From the NCBI GenBank assembly GCA_023151275.1, contig JAKLJI010000001.1, positions 644,409 to 708,408 of the forward strand: 64,000 bases of DNA. Reading direction: 5' to 3'. The translations under genes were made by a program, and so were the position numbers. Shown one piece after another: positions 1 to 8,099 of this stretch. The notes beneath the pieces are model-generated. The model did no database searches. It had not been told where the DNA came from and saw only the letters and a list, made by a program, of their open reading frames with translations. Origin of the DNA: Bacteroidia bacterium. Its GTDB lineage: Bacteria; Bacteroidota; Bacteroidia; UKL13-3. The stretch's first letter is position 1. Every line of letters starts with the position of its first letter.

Positions 1-318
1 CTCATTTCGGAGGTAATTACAAACCTTGAAACCGCAAATCTCCCTGCCAAAATGAAAGCGTTGCTAAAAATTGCAGCCAAAGTTCAGGAAAGCGGAAAAC
101 GAGTAAGTACAAATGAGGAAGAAATACACGATACTGTGCTTATTGCCGCAGCTTTTTGCATGTTCAACAGATATGTAGATGGCCTAGGGGCTTCATCTGC
201 CAGTCCGGAAGAATATGCCGAAATGAGCAATCGCATGTCGAAAGGCTACAAAATGCCCCCGCGTTTTTTAAAAAACCTGGTCTTGAAATTGATGCGAAAG
301 CGCCCAACCAATCCTTGA
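1..318 (+). CDS. AhpD-like / carboxymuconolactone decarboxylase family protein, 5' end missing
   Basis: The frame is open from the first base to a TGA stop, so the gene begins outside the window and only about 105 C-terminal residues are visible. The segment EEIHDTVLIAAAFCMFNRYVDGLG resembles the all-helical core of peroxidase-related AhpD/carboxymuconolactone decarboxylase proteins, where an acidic-Ile-His stretch precedes a helix ending in N-R-x-(V/A)-D-x-L-G. Members are small redox enzymes using a CxxC or lone cysteine, or are uncharacterised. The catalytic CxxC would lie upstream and cannot be checked; the only cysteine seen is in the AAAFCMF helix. It converges on the following minus-strand gene with a 23-base gap. 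The family call is from motif memory; the exact activity is unknown. Confidence 0.6.
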   Translation, partial: LISEVITNLETANLPAKMKALLKIAAKVQESGKRVSTNEEEIHDTVLIAAAFCMFNRYVDGLGASSASPEEYAEMSNRMSKGYKMPPRFLKNLVLKLMRKRPTNP

Positions 319-341
319 ACAACAAGGAATACCTGCTCAGT

Positions 342-1319
342 TTATTTACCCGGATAAATTAACTCATCCACCCGCTCAATGGTAAGCGGTTTTTCAATGC
401 AATCCACAACAAAAGGATAATCCTTGCAACGCAAATAATCTGAGTTGGTAATGGTTGTACACAATAAAATTACCCGTATTTCAGAATCAACCAACTTACT
501 CAATTCATCCAGGAAACGCCACCCATCAAACATGGGCATGGTTAAATCCAAAAACAGAATCTCCGGTGTATGCATTCCACTTTGTAGACGTACCAAAGCC
601 TCCTGAGCACTCAAATAATCTTCAACCTGAATATTTGGATCGAACTTATTAAACAGACGCTTATTGACGAAGTTGTTAATCGGATCATCATCTACCAGCA
701 TTACCAAGTTTGGCCGCTTACCGGGTGAATAAAACATTTTCCGCTCAGAAAACGACTTGAGTGAGTAAATCACATTGTTCAATTGATGCACAACTTCATT
801 CAATTGACTTGAAGATAGTTTCAAATTTGCTGTTAACTCTTTCAACTCCTTGGCATCTACTTGCTCATCATCCAATAAAGCAGATAATCCCATAATGTTA
901 GCTACAGGCAACCTCAATGCATGGGATGTCAAATACCCAAAATCACTAAGGCGTTTCTGCAATTCAATCAATTGATTCTGGATGCTCATCCGATGACTTA
1001 CATCGTAAACAAACATTAAAAATCCAGATTCCTGACCATCTACAAAGCGGTTTACATGAATTTCAACCCATTTGGCATCCGCACCTTTGCAAGTCAATTG
1101 AACCTCCTGAAATAGGCGACTCTTTTCGCCCAACAAAAGTAATTCTTGAAATAATTCGCGTGGATAATGAATTAAAAAGGTAATCGACTTATTCAACAAT
1201 TCAAGCCTATGAAATCCCAAAAGCTCACTCAATGCCTGATTGCAATCTTTAATTACTCCGGCTGCCGAAACAAAAACAATAGGCTGAGCAGAATTTTGAA
1301 AAGGTGCTGGAATTAACAT
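342..1319 (-). CDS. PAS domain - HisKA-like helix pair - receiver domain protein without an ATPase domain
   Basis: A 325-residue soluble signalling protein. Residues 10-115 form a PAS domain (VSAAGVIKDCNQALSELLGF). Residues 117-190 resemble a HisKA dimerisation hairpin with the phosphoacceptor-like sequence SHALRLPVANIMGL (His133). Residues 204-322 form a receiver domain with acidic pocket D210-D212, phosphoacceptor D258 in FLDLTMP, and Lys310 in EKP. A normal hybrid kinase has a HATPase_c domain of about 110 residues between HisKA and receiver; here the two are joined by about 12 residues. It cannot phosphorylate itself as a standard kinase, so it may accept phosphate from another kinase or act as a scaffold. 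No DNA-binding output domain is present. It appears to be a single-gene unit with no partner kinase next to it. Confidence 0.8.
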   Translation of the reverse strand: MLIPAPFQNSAQPIVFVSAAGVIKDCNQALSELLGFHRLELLNKSITFLIHYPRELFQELLLLGEKSRLFQEVQLTCKGADAKWVEIHVNRFVDGQESGFLMFVYDVSHRMSIQNQLIELQKRLSDFGYLTSHALRLPVANIMGLSALLDDEQVDAKELKELTANLKLSSSQLNEVVHQLNNVIYSLKSFSERKMFYSPGKRPNLVMLVDDDPINNFVNKRLFNKFDPNIQVEDYLSAQEALVRLQSGMHTPEILFLDLTMPMFDGWRFLDELSKLVDSEIRVILLCTTITNSDYLRCKDYPFVVDCIEKPLTIERVDELIYPGK

Positions 1320-1427
1320 CGAAACAATCAGTATTTATTGGCAATATAGACGGAATTCCCGCTCTTTTCTTTTAGATTTTTCTGATTTTAATAGCAAAAA
1401 TAAGAGGTCATTTTACCCCAAATTCAT

Positions 1428-1464
1428 AAAAAAAGAGGTTGCTTGTATTAAGCAACCTCTTTTT
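1428..1464 (-). terminator. Rho-independent terminator of the TPR gene
   Basis: A 13-bp stem (AAAGAGGTTGCTT / AAGCAACCTCTTT) with a short loop lies 20 bases past the stop of the minus-strand TPR gene. On that strand it is followed by a T tract. A-rich sequence on the other side means it could also work in the opposite direction. Confidence 0.8.
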
Positions 1465-1484
1465 AGGTTAAAGCTCTACTTGAA

Positions 1485-3125
1485 TTAGCGAATAGCTGCT
1501 TCAAACAATGGGTTTTTGAAGAAACGGAAGAATTCCATATCGTCTTTTGCCATGTTACGCACTTTTCCATTCATAGATACCGCACGAGCTAAGTTTGTGG
1601 TTAACACATCTTGGTTATTCATGCGAGCACCGGCAATGGCGCGCAAGTAGTAGTGCTCCCAGCTCAAATTATCTGGATTCATATTGTCAATAGCCACTTT
1701 TGCACCATTGGCATCTCCATTCAACAAACTGGCAAGCGCCGTGTTGAAATCGGTTTTGTTTGATTTTTGGAACAAGCTTACAGCTAATGCATAATTGCCT
1801 TTTTTCACCGCAAATACACCCAAATTGTAATAAGTATTTTCACCTGCACTAAGTGCTTCGTTGTACAAACGCTCAGCTGCTGCCAAATCGCCGTTTGCAC
1901 GAGCAACTGCGCCTTGGTTAGCAAGAACTTTACCGTTTTTAGGACTGATAGCTGCTGCTGAATTCAACAATTGACCAGCATCTGCCAATTTACCTTGTTT
2001 AATTTTCAAAGCAGCAAGTTCATTTAAACCTTTCCACTCTGATGCATTACGTGAATTGTATGCAACCAAAGCTTCTTCTTTTTTGGTTTCGTCGCTTGAA
2101 ATGATGGCCAAGTGATACAACTCATCGTTGCTTAACTGGTCATATTTTCCATAGAAATTCATCAAATCAGCTTCGGTTTTGAAAGGTTTTGAACCCAAAA
2201 CAACTAGCTCAGAACGACGCAATTTAGGGAGGATAGTTTCAGTAGCCTTTTTCCAAGAAGCTTGGTAATCAGCACGCAATTTAGCTTCACGCTCATCGTC
2301 GCTTAATGATTTGTCATTAATTACAGCAATCATGGCGTCTTTATCAGCCAAATTGCTGTTAGAAAGTTCAGTTGCAAAACCAGCCCAATCTTCAGCAAGC
2401 ATATAGCCCATTGCAAAGTTTGAATCGTTTGCTTGTGAGAAACCTAGTTTTTTCAATTCTTTTTTGAAGAATGCAAAAGTAGATTCTGAACGACCTTTTG
2501 AAAGGTTGTTATTGCGGTCCAATTCTCCATCAGGTGAAGCAGTAGCATTGATAGAAATTCCTTTGATAATCCAGTTTGGATCTTTTTTCAAGGTGTTTTT
2601 CAACTCAGCAATTTGCTTTTTGTTGTCAACCAATTTACCTTGTTTGAATGCCGGATTGAATTTAGCAACATCCATTGGGAAATAGATGGATACTGATTTT
2701 GAAGTCAATTCTGGCTTGTAGTTATCACCCATCATATACACTTCATCTTTGAATTGAACCAAAGAAGCAGTTGTGATAGTACCCTCAACCATGATGGTAT
2801 CCGAAACCGGAATATTGTTACCGTTGTAAGTGAAACGAGGAAACAATTTCACTCGTTTCATGTCGGCTGTGTAAGGAATTTTATCCGAATAAGACAATTT
2901 ACCACCCAATTTGGCATCTAAAGTTGCATCGGCATCAACTGTAGCTTTATTGCCTTTAATGGTGATTGATTTCAAGGCTATTTCTTTTCCTTCAGCAGTT
3001 TTGAGGTAGGGCTGAAATGTAACAACCGACTTGGCTTTAATTGATTTTGGAGGAACGGTACCGCTGATAACAACCGATACAGAATCACCTCTCATCTCAA
3101 GTGGGTCTGGAGTTACTGAGTACAT
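1485..3125 (-). CDS. TPR / OmpA-like envelope protein lacking its expected signal peptide
   Basis: A 546-residue protein. It opens with MYSVTPDPLEMRGDSVSV, a beta-rich N-terminal region that in Bacteroidota relatives normally follows a lipoprotein signal peptide and a V-T-Y segment. Around residues 180-245 it has an OmpA-like stretch (IKGISINATASPDGE, then NNLSKGRSE), and from about residue 350 tetratricopeptide-like repeats (AVARANGDLAAAERLYNEAL, YYNLGVFAVKKGNYALAVSLF). The expected role is peptidoglycan-associated or scaffold-like in the periplasm. No signal peptide is encoded at this start. The frame stays open upstream but reads non-hydrophobic residues, and no signal sequence appears in the other frames nearby. 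The gene is therefore either 5'-truncated or has diverged, and export of the product is doubtful. A divergent small gene starts only about 75 bases away. Confidence 0.65.
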   Translation of the reverse strand: MYSVTPDPLEMRGDSVSVVISGTVPPKSIKAKSVVTFQPYLKTAEGKEIALKSITIKGNKATVDADATLDAKLGGKLSYSDKIPYTADMKRVKLFPRFTYNGNNIPVSDTIMVEGTITTASLVQFKDEVYMMGDNYKPELTSKSVSIYFPMDVAKFNPAFKQGKLVDNKKQIAELKNTLKKDPNWIIKGISINATASPDGELDRNNNLSKGRSESTFAFFKKELKKLGFSQANDSNFAMGYMLAEDWAGFATELSNSNLADKDAMIAVINDKSLSDDEREAKLRADYQASWKKATETILPKLRRSELVVLGSKPFKTEADLMNFYGKYDQLSNDELYHLAIISSDETKKEEALVAYNSRNASEWKGLNELAALKIKQGKLADAGQLLNSAAAISPKNGKVLANQGAVARANGDLAAAERLYNEALSAGENTYYNLGVFAVKKGNYALAVSLFQKSNKTDFNTALASLLNGDANGAKVAIDNMNPDNLSWEHYYLRAIAGARMNNQDVLTTNLARAVSMNGKVRNMAKDDMEFFRFFKNPLFEAAIR

Positions 3126-3199
3126 GTTGCGGGAGAAATTGTTAAATTTTGTGGTGCAATTATAGTTTATTTGACATTTGCAACCTAAAAAAATTCGCT

Positions 3200-3406
3200 T
3201 TGTACATCATCAAAATCAAAGGAAAAGCTAAGATTCCTGACTATTTACAGGTTAGAGACGATAACTTCACATTAATCTGTTACACCAGAACCGACCGCCC
3301 TGAAAAAGCCTTGGAAAAATGCGGCTTAGCTGCTCATGTTGAGTACATTAAATCGGTAATGAACGAAATTCCGTTCGGCAAGATGACTAAAATTAATCTG
3401 CAATGA
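3200..3406 (+). CDS. Small conserved protein coupled to ftsE
   Basis: I place the start at a TTG (3200), giving a 68-residue protein beginning MYIIKIKGKAKIPDYLQVRD and ending GKMTKINLQ. The frame extends upstream to 3149, but those codons read like non-coding sequence. The product is small, basic and soluble, with no signal peptide or membrane helix. The stop codon overlaps the ATG of ftsE by four bases (ATGA), so the two are translationally coupled. From memory, similar small proteins sit directly before ftsE in other Bacteroidota, sometimes with unreliable enzyme annotations. The function is unknown; the coupling suggests a role beside the FtsE ATPase. Confidence 0.6.
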   Translation: MYIIKIKGKAKIPDYLQVRDDNFTLICYTRTDRPEKALEKCGLAAHVEYIKSVMNEIPFGKMTKINLQ

Positions 3407-4077
3407 GTAACAACCAAACCATTATTCGTTTGGAAGGAGTTAGTATCTTCCAACAAGACAATTTGGTTCTTTCTGAAGTAAACCTTCAAATTGCTCCTGC
3501 CGAGTTTGTTTACCTTACAGGAAGCACTGGTAGCGGAAAAAGTAGCTTACTGAAAACCCTTTACGGCGAATTGAAGCTTGAACGCGGACTTGGCGAGGTT
3601 GCTGGCTACCACTTAGATACTTTAAAAAAGAAAGATATTCCCTTTCTGAGAAGAAAGTTGGGAATCATATTCCAGGATTTCCAATTGCTTTTTGATCGCA
3701 ATGTGGCCGAAAACCTGTTCTTCGTGCTTAAAGCAACCGGATGGACAAACCCCGACGAAATGGCCGCTCGAACTGAAGAAGTGCTCAACTTGGTTGGACT
3801 TGGTTCCAAACTACATAAAATGCCTTTTGAACTGAGTGGCGGAGAGCAACAACGTTTGGCAATTGCTCGTGCATTGATAAACAAGCCGGCACTCATTCTT
3901 GCAGATGAACCAACGGGTAATCTCGACCCTCAAACCAGCGAAGACATTCTGCAACTTTTGCATTCACTTATCCATCAAGGAACTTCGGTACTCATGGCCA
4001 CTCATGATTTCCGTGTGATGGACCGTTTTCCGGCACGAACCATTCGCTGCCAGGAAGGAAAAGTAATTGAGATGTAA
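3403..4077 (+). CDS. ftsE: FtsE-type ABC transporter ATP-binding protein
   Basis: A 224-residue ABC ATPase. Walker A is GSTGSGKS (residues 40-47), the Q-loop is Gln91, the signature is [15 protein letters not shown] (144-158), Walker B is ILADEP (165-170), and the H-loop is His201. Size and motifs match FtsE/LolD-type ATPases that work with FtsX or similar membrane subunits. With FtsX, FtsE controls cell-wall hydrolases at the division site. No ftsX gene follows; a terminator comes 18 bases after the stop. The FtsE identity rests on length and the preceding small gene, so another small exporter ATPase (LolD-like) is not excluded. Confidence 0.8.
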   Translation: MSNNQTIIRLEGVSIFQQDNLVLSEVNLQIAPAEFVYLTGSTGSGKSSLLKTLYGELKLERGLGEVAGYHLDTLKKKDIPFLRRKLGIIFQDFQLLFDRNVAENLFFVLKATGWTNPDEMAARTEEVLNLVGLGSKLHKMPFELSGGEQQRLAIARALINKPALILADEPTGNLDPQTSEDILQLLHSLIHQGTSVLMATHDFRVMDRFPARTIRCQEGKVIEM

Positions 4078-4094
4078 TCTCCCCAACAATGCAT

Positions 4095-4127
4095 AAAAAA
4101 TGCCGGCACAAGTTGTGCCGGCATTTT
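4095..4127. terminator. Bidirectional terminator between ftsE and korB
   Basis: A hairpin AAAAATGCCGGCACA / TGTGCCGGCATTTTT with a 3-base loop sits between the convergent genes ftsE (+) and korB (-). A tracts on the left and T tracts on the right let it serve both strands. Confidence 0.9.
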
Positions 4128-4146
4128 TGTTTGTGGTTATTTTGGC

Positions 4147-5172
4147 TTAGTTTACTACCCAGGTTTCATTTCCTGCAATTAATTTATCCAAATTAGGCGC
4201 GCCTTTCAGCTCCTTGATGTGGTTAATTTGATCGTTGAACAAATGATCATAGGAAGCCTTATCCGGATTCACATAGAACACGCCGAATGGACGTGGGAAA
4301 TGTCCTTCCACTTCCGGATCATCATAAAAACGACTAAGCAAAGTGGCTTTCACCAAATCATATTCATCGTGAATCCATAGGTCATTTGCTGAAACATCAC
4401 TTAAGTTAACAATAACCGGTTTGAATCCATCCAGCTTGATACCTTTATCATTGTTCTCGCCAAAAACAAGTGGTTTTCCATGCTCCATAAACAAGGTTTC
4501 CAATTTCTTGGTTCCTTTCTCTGTAAACACTTCAAATGCGCCATCGTTAAATACCGAGCAGTTTTGGTAAATCTCTACCAAAGATGTTCCGGTATGTTCA
4601 TAGGCTCTGCGAATCATTGCTTGTTGATGCTTAGGGTCACGGTCCATGGTACGAGCCACAAAAGTTGCATCTGCACCCAAACTCAAAGCCACTGGATTAA
4701 ACGAATAATCCACGCTACCATAAGGTGAAGATTTGGTAACTTTTCCTTTTTCAGATGTTGGTGAATACTGACCTTTTGTCAAACCGTAAATTTGGTTATT
4801 GAACAACAGTACATTCAGGTCGATATTCCTTCTCAGCATGTGAATGAAGTGATTGCCACCAATCGACATGGAATCTCCGTCGCCGGTTACCATCCAAACG
4901 CTTAGTTCAGGGCGCGATGCCTTTAAACCAGTTGCAATTGCTGCAGCACGTCCGTGGATGGAATGCATTCCATAGGTATCCATGTAATAAGGAAAGCGCG
5001 ATGAGCAACCAATTCCTGATATGAATACAAATTCTTCTTTGGGTCTTCCCAAATCAGGCAAAACCGTTTGAACCTGCTTCAGAATAGAATAATCGCCACA
5101 ACCCGGACACCATCTTACTTCCTGGTCAGAAACGAAATCTTTTGAGGTTAATTTATTATCTACAACGTCCAT
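4147..5172 (-). CDS. korB: 2-oxoacid:ferredoxin oxidoreductase beta subunit (2-oxoglutarate synthase type)
   Basis: The 341-residue thiamine-diphosphate-binding subunit. [10 protein letters not shown] near the N-terminus (Cys22, Cys25), [19 protein letters not shown] (about 58-75), and the TPP/Mg loop [10 protein letters not shown] (97-106) followed by [16 protein letters not shown] are typical of KorB/OforB. With the alpha subunit it oxidatively decarboxylates a 2-oxoacid (probably 2-oxoglutarate) to acyl-CoA, passing electrons to ferredoxin. It lies 23 bases downstream of korA in the same operon. Substrate specificity cannot be read with certainty. In aerobic Bacteroidota this pair commonly serves the TCA cycle. 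Confidence 0.93.
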   Translation of the reverse strand: MDVVDNKLTSKDFVSDQEVRWCPGCGDYSILKQVQTVLPDLGRPKEEFVFISGIGCSSRFPYYMDTYGMHSIHGRAAAIATGLKASRPELSVWMVTGDGDSMSIGGNHFIHMLRRNIDLNVLLFNNQIYGLTKGQYSPTSEKGKVTKSSPYGSVDYSFNPVALSLGADATFVARTMDRDPKHQQAMIRRAYEHTGTSLVEIYQNCSVFNDGAFEVFTEKGTKKLETLFMEHGKPLVFGENNDKGIKLDGFKPVIVNLSDVSANDLWIHDEYDLVKATLLSRFYDDPEVEGHFPRPFGVFYVNPDKASYDHLFNDQINHIKELKGAPNLDKLIAGNETWVVN

Positions 5173-5195
5173 TTGATTTTTTGTTTAAGGGTTGA

Positions 5196-7046
5196 TCAGG
5201 CAAGTATTTCTTTGATTTTGGCTACCACTTCATTGGCCATAAAAGGTTGGCCCTGAATTTTGTTGTATGGAATTGCATCAACATAGTATTTATCACGAAT
5301 GATTTTTACCAATTGACCATTGTTCAATTCGGGTACAACCACAGTTTTGTATTTCGACAGCAATTCGCCCAGGTTTTTAGGGAACGGACTCAAGTAGCGC
5401 ACATGGGCATGTGCAACACTGTAACCTTCACGCTGAAGCATTCCGGCTGCAGTTTTCAATGCACCATAAGTTCCACCCCATCCCAACATCAATAAATCAC
5501 CTTGTTCAGGACCGCTATCAATGGTTTGCTCTGGAATGTAATTGGCTACCAAATCCACTTTCTCTTGGCGCAAATGAACCATTTGTTCGTGGTTCACCGG
5601 ATCATACGAAATGTTTCCTGTAATGTTTTGCTTCTCAATACCACCAATGCGGTGTTCAAGTCCTTTGGTACCTGGAATAGCCCATGGTCTACCTAATTTC
5701 TCATTGCGCTCGTAAGGCATGAATTTTGGTTCATCCGCTTTACGTTCTGAAGCGAAACTTACCGGAATTTTAGGCAAATCGGCTTGTTTTGGGAAACGCC
5801 AAGGTTCTGCACCATTGGCAATGTAACCATCACTCAGGAAGAAAACCGGGATCATGTGATTGAGTGCAATGCGACAAGCTTCAAATGCCATTTCAAAGCA
5901 ATCCGCCGGAGACTGAGCCGCAACAATCACAACCGGACATTCACCGTTTCTGCCATAATAGGATTGCAGCAAATCAGCTTGCTCGGTTTTGGTTGGCATA
6001 CCTGTACTTGGTCCGGCACGCTGAATATTCACTACTACCAATGGCAATTCCAACATGGTTGCAAGGCCAATTGCTTCGGTTTTCAAAGCAATACCCGGAC
6101 CTGAAGAACCTGTAATGGCGAGGTTACCACCAAATGCAGCACCTATTGCCGAACAAATACCGGCAATCTCATCTTCGGCCTGGAAGGTTTTTACATCAAA
6201 ATGCTTGTATTTAGACAGCTCATGCAAGATATCAGATGCCGGAGTAATTGGATATGTTCCATAAAACAAAGGCAATCCGCATTGCTGTGAAGCAGCTACC
6301 AAACCCAATGCAGCAGCTTCGTTACCCATTACGCTCCGGTAAACACCTGGAGCCATTTTAGCTGGTGCAACCTTAAAGCGATTGGCAAACATTTCGGTGG
6401 TTTCGCCATAATTCCAACCTGCTTGTAGCACTTTCAAGTTGGCATTCATTACCGCTTCTTTCTTGCGGAATTTATCCTTGATGAAGTTAATGGAACTATC
6501 CATCGACCTATTGTACATCCAGTAAATCAAACCCAATACAAACATGTTTTTGCAACGGTCGATTTCCTTTACCCCTAGTCCACTATCGGCCAAGGCTGAA
6601 CGTGTTATTTTAGTTACATCAATGGTTTTAAGGTCGTATTTAGCTAAAGAACCATCGGTTAATGGATTCTGATTTTCAGGAACATTGGCAAGACGCATGT
6701 TTTTGGCATCAAACCCGTCCGAATTTGCAATAATTACGCCTCCTGTTTTCAGGTGTCTGATATTGGCTTTCAAGGCTGCCACATTCATCGCAACAAGCAC
6801 ATCGCATTGGTCGCCTGGTGTGTGAATAGCGGTTGAGCCAAAGTGAATCTGAAATCCTGAAACACCGGCTAGTGTACCTTGTGGGGCGCGGATTTCCGCC
6901 GGGAAATCCGGGAAGGTAGCCAGGTCGTTCCCAAACAATGCAGCTGCATTGGTAAACTGCGTGCCGGTTAATTGCATACCGTCACCACTGTCACCTGCAA
7001 AGCGGATAACCACCGACTCCAATTCTTTTTCTATTATCTGGTTCAT
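5196..7046 (-). CDS. korA: 2-oxoacid:ferredoxin oxidoreductase alpha subunit with fused gamma domain
   Basis: A 616-residue protein. Residues 1-190 are the gamma domain (RFAGDSGDGMQLTGTQF), followed by the pyrimidine-binding alpha domain containing YGTYPITPASDILHEL and the ITGSSGPGIALKTEAIGLA stretch, and a C-terminal transketolase-like domain (LLMLGWGGTYGALKTAA). This fused gamma-alpha layout is the usual form in Bacteroidota. It is the first gene of the korA-korB operon. The 5' region contains a small inverted repeat CTCAGG/CCTGAG at about 7058-7073, just upstream of the start, which may affect translation; this is inference only. Confidence 0.93.
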   Translation of the reverse strand: MNQIIEKELESVVIRFAGDSGDGMQLTGTQFTNAAALFGNDLATFPDFPAEIRAPQGTLAGVSGFQIHFGSTAIHTPGDQCDVLVAMNVAALKANIRHLKTGGVIIANSDGFDAKNMRLANVPENQNPLTDGSLAKYDLKTIDVTKITRSALADSGLGVKEIDRCKNMFVLGLIYWMYNRSMDSSINFIKDKFRKKEAVMNANLKVLQAGWNYGETTEMFANRFKVAPAKMAPGVYRSVMGNEAAALGLVAASQQCGLPLFYGTYPITPASDILHELSKYKHFDVKTFQAEDEIAGICSAIGAAFGGNLAITGSSGPGIALKTEAIGLATMLELPLVVVNIQRAGPSTGMPTKTEQADLLQSYYGRNGECPVVIVAAQSPADCFEMAFEACRIALNHMIPVFFLSDGYIANGAEPWRFPKQADLPKIPVSFASERKADEPKFMPYERNEKLGRPWAIPGTKGLEHRIGGIEKQNITGNISYDPVNHEQMVHLRQEKVDLVANYIPEQTIDSGPEQGDLLMLGWGGTYGALKTAAGMLQREGYSVAHAHVRYLSPFPKNLGELLSKYKTVVVPELNNGQLVKIIRDKYYVDAIPYNKIQGQPFMANEVVAKIKEILA

Positions 7047-7205
7047 ACTTCTTGATTAACTCAGGCCTTCCTGAGGGTATACGAATTTAGACCTGTAAAG
7101 CAGATTTCACCGCTGATTTATGTCATTTAAAACACAAACTGAAATCAACTTACACAAGTCTAACACTTATTAGAAAAATCAGTTTCACATTTTTTCAACG
7201 AAAAA

Positions 7206-7240
7206 AAATCCGGACCTCCTTATTCAGGAAATCCGGATTT
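7206..7240 (-). terminator. Terminator after the TonB receptor / DUF4249 operon
   Basis: An inverted repeat AAATCCGGA / TCCGGATTT with additional inner pairing lies 19 bases beyond the stop of the minus-strand DUF4249 gene. Read on the minus strand it ends in a run of T. Confidence 0.75.
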
Positions 7241-7259
7241 CAAAAACTTAGGCTTCAAC

Positions 7260-8096
7260 CTATTGCAAACTTACTAATTTGAAAGATTTACGAAAAGAGG
7301 CCACAACTCCCAATCCTCCTTCAACATTGGAATACTGAGGAAAGGGTTCTGAAAAAGGATCATCTCCGTAATAATTCTCCCTGCGCCGATGGTACTCGTA
7401 ATAGGCCTTATCGCAGGTCAATAGGTAGGCTCCTATCCATGTTTTTGTGCTTCCCTGCCAGGAGTTATCATACGACTCGCAGGTATTTACCAATGTTTCG
7501 CCTTCCTTGCCGGTATTTTGAAGATACTTTCCGCATAATTCATAGGCCGTTGTATCGCCGCTGAAATCCGATATGAATGTAAATTCATTGTAGGTACGGT
7601 AATAATAAACTTCATTTCCTGGATCCTTCCATTCCGATTTTATGCGAATTCGGGTTCCGGAATTGGGATCATACACGCGTTGGTAATCCACCAAACTTAA
7701 TGGAATAGGGTTAACTGGAATCGTTGTTGAGCCTTTTACCTGAACAGCTCCTTTTTTTGCACTTACAGTGTAGGTGACACCTGGTTTAATCAAAGAACCT
7801 TTAGATGAATAGTAATACTGCTTGATTTCATCAAACACTAGGGTATCAACTAAACCTTCTGAACTGGAAAGTACAACCTCTGCGCCAGGTTCATAAACAA
7901 TATCCGAACTACTCCCTGAGCCAAAAACCGGTCTCGACCAAGATAAATCAACTCTTATTTTTTCCTCAGGACTCAAAAATGTAAAAAGCACCAATTTCTT
8001 TTCGGTCTTGGGTGGGTCGATATTCGTCACTAGCTTTTCGCAAGAACTCAAGCCAATCCAGGCAAAAAGTGCCAATGTATATAATTTGATTTTCAT
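7260..8096 (-). CDS. DUF4249 family outer-membrane lipoprotein
   Basis: A 278-residue protein with a lipoprotein signal (MKIKLYTLALFAWIGLSSC, lipid-modified Cys19). The mature part matches the DUF4249 pattern: VTNIDPPKTEKKLVLFTFLSP, an Ig-like beta region (GVTYTVSAKKGAVQVKGSTTIP), and the C-terminal YYEYHRRRENYYGDDPFSEP followed by NVEGGLGVVASFR. DUF4249 lipoproteins usually accompany a TonB-dependent receptor and are thought to sit on or cap it. Here the gene follows the receptor by three bases, so the two are cotranscribed. The substrate is unknown. Confidence 0.85.
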   Translation of the reverse strand: MKIKLYTLALFAWIGLSSCEKLVTNIDPPKTEKKLVLFTFLSPEEKIRVDLSWSRPVFGSGSSSDIVYEPGAEVVLSSSEGLVDTLVFDEIKQYYYSSKGSLIKPGVTYTVSAKKGAVQVKGSTTIPVNPIPLSLVDYQRVYDPNSGTRIRIKSEWKDPGNEVYYYRTYNEFTFISDFSGDTTAYELCGKYLQNTGKEGETLVNTCESYDNSWQGSTKTWIGAYLLTCDKAYYEYHRRRENYYGDDPFSEPFPQYSNVEGGLGVVASFRKSFKLVSLQ

Positions 8097-8099
8097 GAC

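Noticed and set aside
3126-3260. A frameshifted signal peptide for the TPR protein
   Set aside because: All three minus-strand frames were read; none gives a charged start followed by a hydrophobic run and lipobox.
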